This document shows positions 62,809-64,000 of a DNA stretch of 64,000 nt, piece after piece. Source of the DNA: DASXIF01 sp036498145 (GTDB lineage: Bacteria; Actinomycetota; Actinomycetes; Mycobacteriales; Jatrophihabitantaceae); assembly GCA_963708625.1 (NCBI GenBank), contig CAVPSV010000004.1, positions 186,001 to 250,000 of the forward strand, read 5' to 3'. How positions within the stretch are numbered: position 1 is the stretch's first letter; the number at the start of each line of letters is the position of its first letter. The notes below the pieces were generated by a model that did no database searches, had not been told where the DNA came from, and saw only the letters and a program-made list of their open reading frames with translations. Made by a program: the position numbers and the translations under genes.

Positions 62809-64000
62809 TTACCGGCCGTTGCCGGTGACGAGTGCGCTGCTGTCGGCGGGGAATGGTCCGCTGCCGCAGTTTCCGGATGCGACCACCTGCCCCATAACGT
62901 GGTTGGCGATGACCTGCACGCCGTGCTTGTTGTTGGCGACGGCCAGCGCGCCGGACACGGTGTTCGGGGCGCAGCCGTCGGGCGAATCGCCGACGAGGAC
63001 GAATCCGGTGGCGCCAGTGATGACAACCTGGCCACCGACGGTGGAAGCGCAGACTCGTAGCGCACCTGGGCCGGACGCGGCGATGGCGCTCGACACGGTC
63101 GAGTTCTCCACGTCGACCCGCCCGCCCGGCGCAACCGTGATCGCGCCGACGGTGGCGTCCCGGATCAGCACGACCTGCCCACTGCCGACGGCGACCGAGC
63201 CGGGGTGCGCGCCGGTGATGGTGCTGGTGCCGCCCACCGTGAAGGTCACCGAACCGGAACTGTGGCCGAAGTTGTCGTCGCCGCCGTAGTCGGCTCGGAT
63301 CGTGTTCGCGCCGCCGGGCAGCCCGTTCATGGTGAGGGTGGCGACGCCGTTCACCAGGTTTGCCGACCCCAGCGCGCGCGGCGCGCCGTCGAGGGAGAAG
63401 GTGACCGATCCGCTCGGCGTGTTCGGGTTGGTGGCCGTCGGCTGTACCTGCGCGGTGACCGTGACGGCGGTACCGAACCTGGGCGCGGTCGGCGATACCG
63501 ATACCGAGGTCATGGATGCGGGCGGGGTCAGGCACGACACCGAGGCAGCCGGCATCGAGGACGGAGCGGCATCCGCGCAAATCGTGTCGATGTCTATCGC
63601 GCCCGCGCCGGCACTGCCGAAGAAGATGCCGTTCGATCCGCCGTTGGCGTTCACCTGGCCGTCGCCGAACACGTGCGGAGCCTGCAGCCAGACCGCGCCA
63701 CCGCCGCCGCCACCACCGCCGATCGAGCCGTTCGCCGGGAACAGTCCCGCGCCGCCGTCGGCGTCGATCGAGCCGGCCACCGTGATCGTCGACGCGGATT
63801 CGATCAGCACGGCACCCGCGCCACCCCCGCCGCCACCGCCGGGTGAGGACTGGTCGATGCTTGCCCCGGCTCCGCCACCCGAACCGCCGACGATGCGGCC
63901 GGTCGCACGGTCGATGGCGCCGCCCGCACCGCCGCCACCGCTGCTGAAGGTGACACGGGTGAGGGGCGTGGCCGCCCGCTCGCAGAAGCCGTCGTCACCG
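62809..64000 (-). CDS. Gly-rich surface protein with Ig-like domain, truncated by window end
   Basis: The last 397 codons of a gene that begins beyond 64000. The visible part has Gly-rich runs (GGSGGGAGAS, GGGGGGGAGA, GGGGGGGGAVWLQAP) like those of PE_PGRS-like or autotransporter-like passenger regions, a Big_3_5-type Ig domain (SPTAPRFGTAVTVTAQVQPTA...YGGDDNFGHSSGSVTFTV), and beta-helix-like repeats (VAVGSGQVVLIRDATVGAITVAPGG). No LPxTG or membrane anchor is seen at the C-terminus. With the giant SGNH protein it makes a surface-protein cluster. Confidence 0.75.
   Translation of the reverse strand, partial: GDDGFCERAATPLTRVTFSSGGGGAGGAIDRATGRIVGGSGGGAGASIDQSSPGGGGGGGAGAVLIESASTITVAGSIDADGGAGLFPANGSIGGGGGGGGAVWLQAPHVFGDGQVNANGGSNGIFFGSAGAGAIDIDTICADAAPSSMPAASVSCLTPPASMTSVSVSPTAPRFGTAVTVTAQVQPTATNPNTPSGSVTFSLDGAPRALGSANLVNGVATLTMNGLPGGANTIRADYGGDDNFGHSSGSVTFTVGGTSTITGAHPGSVAVGSGQVVLIRDATVGAITVAPGGRVDVENSTVSSAIAASGPGALRVCASTVGGQVVITGATGFVLVGDSPDGCAPNTVSGALAVANNKHGVQVIANHVMGQVVASGNCGSGPFPADSSALVTGNGR

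Noticed and set aside
1..64000. CRISPR arrays, tRNA or rRNA genes, phage or IS transposases
   Set aside because: No regularly spaced repeats, no cloverleaf or rRNA-like sequence, and no transposase or integrase motifs were seen on either strand.

Overview
This 64 kb window comes from a high-GC actinobacterial chromosome. The evidence is GC-rich codons with many GTG starts, an actinobacterial Kdp operon, a DUF222/HNH (13E12-type) protein, a class-E-type sorting signal (LASTG), FtsX/PadR modules and many small lipoproteins. A soil- or plant-associated Frankiales/Jatrophihabitans-like organism is my guess (ACC deaminase, secreted GH3, sulfotransferase), but no marker gene fixes the genus. I see no rRNA, tRNA, CRISPR array, phage module or IS transposase. 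No gap between genes exceeds about 275 bp.

Layout. (1) 0.2-9.7 kb: a sulfotransferase, a beta-propeller (GH43-like) protein, and the minus-strand K+-uptake operon: a 27-codon ORF, kdpF (29 aa), kdpA, kdpB (one frameshift), kdpC and kdpD; kdpE is not next to kdpD. (2) 9.8-14.5 kb: a DyP peroxidase, then a UbiA prenyltransferase divergent from a type III PKS - ICMT-like methyltransferase - FAD oxidoreductase operon, probably a prenylated or alkylated phenolic-lipid pathway. (3) 14.6-22.4 kb: a Q/P-repeat protein, TetR, GNAT, nitronate monooxygenase, DUF222-HNH, small membrane protein and lipoprotein genes, a VOC protein and a crotonase. (4) 22.5-33.1 kb: an LASTG surface protein overlapping an LCP-family gene, DUF4345-like and DUF885 proteins, an SDR/TetR divergon with two operators, a cupin, and a padR-ABC-FtsX operon behind a strong palindromic operator. 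(5) 33.2-41.6 kb: a secreted CBM11-like/GH3 glucosidase and a fused ABC exporter, both broken by many frameshifts, around an intact ROK regulator. (6) 41.7-43.9 kb: SRPBCC, secreted Cna-B-like and helical proteins. (7) 43.9-49.2 kb: a tight six-gene operon (FadR/GntR regulator, fatty-acid-hydroxylase/sterol-desaturase protein, secreted protein, Tat protein, cholesterol-oxidase-like GMC oxidoreductase, lipocalin-like protein) with a FadR-type operator. (8) 49.3-53.4 kb: epoxide-hydrolase-like protein, ACC deaminase, small proteins, a lipoprotein, a zinc metallopeptidase. (9) 53.4-64 kb: a surface-protein block with an approximately 2,630-residue multidomain SGNH hydrolase, a partner lipoprotein, a membrane protein and a Gly-rich Ig-domain protein running off the window.

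The most novel-looking items are the FadR-FAH-Tat-GMC operon, the UbiA/type III PKS divergon, a recurring intergenic palindrome with a GCTATAG centre, and a decayed copy of the metallopeptidase 3' end on the far side of the giant-protein cassette. At least twenty single-base frameshifts interrupt otherwise well-conserved reading frames. Sequencing error is the simplest explanation for most of them, but their concentration in two genes deserves checking.
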